21,931 nt of DNA from NCBI GenBank assembly GCA_001724265.1, contig MEDY01000682.1, forward strand, positions 1 through 21,931, written 5' to 3'. The first letter of the stretch is position 1, and each line of letters starts with the position of its first letter. The position numbers were made by a program, and so were the translations under genes. The DNA comes from Rhizaria sp. SCN 62-66. Taxonomy: Eukaryota > Rhizaria, unplaced. This document shows positions 18,706 to 21,931 of the stretch, piece after piece. The notes under the pieces are model-generated. The model did no database searches and was not told the DNA's origin. It saw only the letters and a list, made by a program, of their open reading frames with translations.

Positions 18706-20258
18706 ATGTCGTCGTCTGCTCTCTACTGCCACCATTGCTCGCGCCCCGTCGCTATTGACGGCTCGAAACCTCCGTCTGGTACGTTGTACTATTTGTATTT
18801 ATAGCTATATGTCAGTCTCCGGTGATATAATCTGCTTCACAATTGATTAACCGTCCTCAGTCTGACCTTCTCAACAACACCCCTCAACTGACCACACCGA
18901 TCCAACCTCTCCCACACCATCTTCCTGACGTTCTCTTTCGCCCAACTACGACACATTTGCCGCACACTTTTGCAGAACACGTTATCGATGACGCGATTGC
19001 GTCTCTGACTTTCCCGAACACGGACGCTGGTGCGCGCGCCGAGCACGAGCCGACGCTGCACCGGCTCTACGCGCTGCGCGAAGCCTCGCTGGCGGCCGCC
19101 GCCGCGGCGGGCTCGCAGACGCCGCTGATGCCGCCGCCCGAGCAGCTGCAGGGCACGATCCTGGCGCTCTATGCGGCGGCGTCCGACCTGACGCAGCTGC
19201 GGCAGCCGATCTGCCCGCGGTGCTGCGCCGAGGCCTCACGCAAGGCGCAGGCGCGTATCGGCGCGCTCACCGAGGAGCACGCGGCGCTGCACAGACTGCT
19301 CACGCAGCTGCAGGCGCGCAGGGCCGCCGCCGAGGCCACCGCCGCGGAGGAGGAGGCGCGCCTTGCCGCCGCGGCTGCCGCGCTCGAGGCGCTCGCCGGC
19401 AGCCAGCAGAGCAACAACACAAACTCCACCTCTGCGGATGTGGGCGTGACAGTGAGCGCTGCCGAGGCCGAGGCCGCGGTGGCCGCCTCAGAGGCCGCGC
19501 TCGAGGCGGACGCGGCGGCCGCGCTGCTGGAGCGCGCCGCGCTGGCGGCCGAGTCGGCGGCGCTGGCGCAGGAGCTCACGGCGCTGACTGCGGCCGATAA
19601 GGCCGTGCTGCGCGGGCACCAGTCGCTGCAGACGCTCAAAGCGGACTTCGAGGAGGCGCTCTACGCGGCCGAGGAAGACAGCGAGAAGCTCGCGTACGAC
19701 CTGACGCAGCTGATGTTGGCGTCACCGCTGCAGGACCTGTTCCCGATCGCCGTCGACGGGCACATCGCCGTCATCAGCTCCTTCCGGCTGGGCCGCCTAC
19801 CCACGGTGCCCGTCGAGTGGGCCGAAGTCAACCAGGCGCTGGGCCAGGTCGCGCTCATGGTCGAGGTGCTGCGCAAGCTGACGGGCACCGCGCTGCCGGG
19901 CGGCATGAAGCTCGTGCCCAAGGGCCCGCAGTCGGGTATCGTGCGCGGCGCGGACCAGGTGCTGCTGCCGCTATGGCGCAGCGAGTCGGGGCTCGCCAAC
20001 GCACTCTTCCGCGCCACGGGCTTCTCCGACGCACTCACCGCGCTGCTCGCCTGCGTGGGCGCGCTGGGGCAGCGCGCCGCGGCGGGCGACGACACGCTCG
20101 CGCGCATGCTCTACCCAATCGACGCCGAGGCCGGGACCATCGGAGGCGTATCAGTGCGCTACCAGGGCTCGCAGCAAGAGGGCGAGTGGACGCGCGCGCT
20201 CAAGTACCTCCTCATCAACTGCCAGGTCGCGCTCTCGGGCGCCAGGCCCGCGCAGTGA
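18706..20258 (+). CDS. ATG6: Beclin-1 / ATG6 (VPS30), autophagy and PI3-kinase complex subunit
   Basis: Two exons, 18706-18778 and 18976-20258, joined in phase 1, give 451 residues, close to the 450 of human Beclin 1. Beclin is the scaffold of the class III PI3-kinase complex (VPS34, VPS15, and ATG14 or UVRAG) on membranes in autophagy and endosomal sorting. Exon 1 (MSSSALYCHHCSRPVAIDGS) has the N-terminal CxxC (Cys8, Cys11), as Beclin has CQRCSQPL. A second CxxC, PICPRC (Cys104, Cys107), marks the start of the coiled coil, here very rich in Ala and Glu (about 108-260). The evolutionarily conserved domain follows: DGHIAVISSFRLGRLP (FRLGRL at 294-299), VPVEWAEVNQALGQ, LPLWRSES and EWTRALKYLLINCQVAL at the end. 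Identification is strong. No BH3 motif is apparent. The frame upstream of 18976 contains no ATG and is intron, so a start at 18843 is wrong. Stop is TGA. Confidence 0.95.
18779..18975 (+). other. Predicted ATG6 intron
   Basis: GTACGT donor right after CCGTCTG, and an acceptor with a clear pyrimidine tract (CACACTTTTGCAG). It is 197 bases long and phase 1. An alternative acceptor at 18860 (CCGTCCTCAG) gives a stop at once in the incoming phase, so the downstream one is preferred. Confidence 0.8.
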
Positions 20259-21265
20259 ACAGTGCTTTGTATCGATGCACTGGTGAGCACCGCGGGACAA
20301 CCGCGAACTCGCGGTGACGCGTTCCACTGTGTGCGCTGTACCGCGTAAGTGAAAGCAACCCAATGAGATGGCGGTGGGTATAAGACTACAAAGGCTATTT
20401 TCCGGGCGTTCTCTTTCTATTTCCAACATACTGGTGTTCTGAGTTCAATTATAGAAGTGGAATAATTGGAAATGTTTATGTGACTCAGGTCGTGCTCACG
20501 GTCACTTGGGACGTCCAAGGACAGATATCAGGGAATAAATCATTGTATTTAGATCAAAATATAGCCATCTGCTATACCAGTATAAAACAGACTAGTTCAT
20601 ACCAGAAACCAACATTATTATTTTGAACAGGTAAAACTGCGCTGCGCTTGCCACAGTAATAGGTTATGCTGACTGGGCTGCTCACGGTCACCCGGATCGA
20701 CCACGTCGGCTCTGTCGGGTGAAGAGTAAGGTGTGCGGAGCGGGATTCCAACGACGATATCTGCGAATGGACAGGGAGATTTGAATGAAATTAATCATCA
20801 TAGTATTTTGCACACTTGCGTTGCTATGGTGTCTCTTTTAGAATTTCACAAAATGATATGTATAGGTGTCTATTATTCAGTTGACTTTTAGGCGGGGTAG
20901 ATGAGGTTGCGAAGTTCGACGTGACCTATTTTCACTCCCGTGACCTAACACAACCTGCGTTCAGACAATTGAAGAGGTTTTCGGAGACAACATCTATTAT
21001 AGCATGCTGTAGTCATCGAGATCAACCTATGCTCCTCTATATCACTTGCTGAGCGTCCCCTTTCTTGCGTCGACCATTGATTCTCCGTCCATCTTACTCT
21101 CCTTCTCTCTTTGCCCGTATATCTTGATCCATAGCCTCAGTCTCTGTCCTCTACAGACCTGACAATCGTTTGTTTGTATAACCCCCTTTTCCATAGTCCG
21201 CAGTAAGACCTTGGCTCCCGCGTCCCGCTTTTCCGCCCGCCTCCCCCCGCGCATCGCCCCGCGCT
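20259..21265. other. Intergenic spacer
   Basis: About 1 kb of AT-rich sequence between ATG6 and the next plus-strand gene. AATAAA at 20534-20539 is a candidate polyadenylation signal for ATG6. The 12-mer GCTCACGGTCAC occurs near 20491 and again near 20679. TCACCCG at 20688-20694 is inverted as CGGGTGA at 20716-20722. From about 21050 the plus strand is CT-rich, which fits the leader of the gene starting at 21266. No ORF with coding character is seen. Confidence 0.55.
20534..20539 (+). terminator. Candidate polyadenylation signal AATAAA
   Basis: The first canonical hexamer after the ATG6 stop, 276 bases downstream and in AT-rich sequence. The distance is longer than for the other genes here, so an earlier non-canonical signal is possible. 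Confidence 0.4.
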
Positions 21266-21931
21266 ATGTCCGCTCCGCCGTCTTCCGGCGCCCCCGCCCT
21301 GCTCCCGGCGGGGTCAGCACCTTCTAACCCGCCCGCGGCCACCGCGCCCGCGGCCCCGACCGACTGGTACGCATTTCCGCCCGAGGGCGACGATGACGCT
21401 GAGGACGACTTCGACCCCCTCGGCGCCTTCGACGCGCCCGCCGCAGGCGCCGCAGGCCCGGGCGCTGCCGACGACGACTTCGGCTTCGATCCCCTCGACA
21501 TGGGCTCCAGCCGGACCCCCGCCGCCGGCGCTGCCGCGGCCGCGGCGGGCGAGTCAGCCGAGGAGGCTGCCGCCAAGCGCCGCGCGCTGCTGCTGCAGCA
21601 GTCACACTTCGCCGACGACGCCTTCGAGGTCGTCTCCGCTCCCGCGCCCGCGCTGGCGCCCGCCGCGCCCGCGGCCACCGCCGCGCTCACGCCCCCGGCT
21701 CCCGCAGCCGGGCTGCTCGAGGTTGTGCTCGCAGGCTCCACGTCCTCGGCCGCCGCCGCCGCCGCGGGCCCGCGCGCCGCCCCGCACCACCACGGCCACG
21801 GCCACCACGGCCACGGCCACCACGGCCACGGCGGCCGCGGCCAGGGCGCGACGTTTGCGCGCTCCAAGCTCGCGCTGCCGAAGCCGCTCCCCAGCAGCAT
21901 GTACGCGGCCGCCGCGACGCCCTCCGCGCTC
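21266..21931 (+). CDS. Low-complexity protein, 3' end beyond the window
   Basis: ATG at 21266 opens a frame of 222 codons that is still open at the window edge. GC-rich third positions begin exactly at this ATG after a CT-rich leader, which supports the start. The protein begins MSAPPSSGAPALL. An acidic part carries two FDPL motifs (EDDFDPLGAF and FGFDPLDM). Then come Ala-rich linkers, KRRALLLQQSHFADDAFEVV, and a His-Gly repeat, ending in a more basic part (FARSKLALPKPLP). There is no signal peptide or membrane segment. The FDPL repeats in acidic context look like short linear binding motifs, but I recognise no family. Any defining domain probably lies past the window. Confidence 0.75.
   Translation, partial: MSAPPSSGAPALLPAGSAPSNPPAATAPAAPTDWYAFPPEGDDDAEDDFDPLGAFDAPAAGAAGPGAADDDFGFDPLDMGSSRTPAAGAAAAAAGESAEEAAAKRRALLLQQSHFADDAFEVVSAPAPALAPAAPAATAALTPPAPAAGLLEVVLAGSTSSAAAAAAGPRAAPHHHGHGHHGHGHHGHGGRGQGATFARSKLALPKPLPSSMYAAAATPSAL
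21788..21832 (+). repeat. Perfect 3 x 15-bp tandem repeat coding HHGHG
   Basis: The unit CACCACGGCCACGGC occurs three times without change, encoding HHGHG three times, flanked by one more CAC before and GGC after. It is similar in protein character to the His-Gly insertions of the phosphoesterase. Confidence 0.9.

Noticed and set aside
18843-18975. ATG6 N-terminus taken directly from the continuous ORF beginning at 18843.
   Set aside because: It begins at TTG and covers pyrimidine-rich intron sequence ending in a strong acceptor; exon 1 with the conserved CxxC lies further upstream.
20480-20725. Repeated GCTCACGGTCAC and an inverted TCACCCG/CGGGTGA pair, considered as transposon ends.
   Set aside because: The copies are short and imperfectly flanked, with no target-site duplication and no transposase nearby.

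Overview
The window looks like nuclear DNA of a unicellular eukaryote of unknown lineage. Genes are far apart. Coding stretches are very GC-rich, with long Ala, Gln, His and Asp tracts, and they sit between AT- or pyrimidine-rich spacers. Spliceosomal introns with GTACGT or GTTCGT donors and pyrimidine-rich acceptors are visible, as are AATAAA polyadenylation signals. There is no operon structure, no Shine-Dalgarno pattern and no mobile element that I can recognise.

Layout. 1-2637 holds no gene I can defend, only short hairpins and ambiguous ORF fragments. 2638-3958 (+) is the 3' part of a multi-exon gene whose middle resembles a tudor-type domain (possibly SGF29-like) and which ends in a long Ala/Gly/Gln-rich tail. 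4576-5574 (+) is an intronless TLC-domain membrane protein of the TLCD4/TMEM56 type ending in a KKxx ER-retrieval signal. 6108-11433 (-) is a large Ala/Ser-rich, acidic-tailed protein of unknown function with SUMO-interaction-like motifs; its frame is broken near the 5' end. A divergent promoter region of about 590 bp separates it from 12023-18280 (+), a protein of about 2,085 residues carrying calcineurin-like metallophosphoesterase motifs spread over about 1,550 residues. 18706-20258 (+) is a two-exon Beclin-1/ATG6 gene that can be modelled confidently. 21266-21931 (+) is the 5' part of another low-complexity protein and runs off the window.

The genes do not form a visible pathway. ATG6 belongs to the PI3-kinase/autophagy complex, the TLC protein to ER-type membranes, and the rest are unassigned. 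I see no new multi-gene system.

The most interesting signal is in the code. In the gene ending at 3958, two in-frame TAG codons fall where CAG (Gln) is expected in a Gly-Gln repeat, and protein-like, GC-rich sequence continues in the same frame to a TGA. A third in-frame TAG occurs in the minus-strand gene. The five gene ends seen use TGA or TAA, never TAG. This suggests UAG may be read as glutamine here, but the evidence is limited, and the roughly 4,000 codons of the long ORFs contain no TAG at all.
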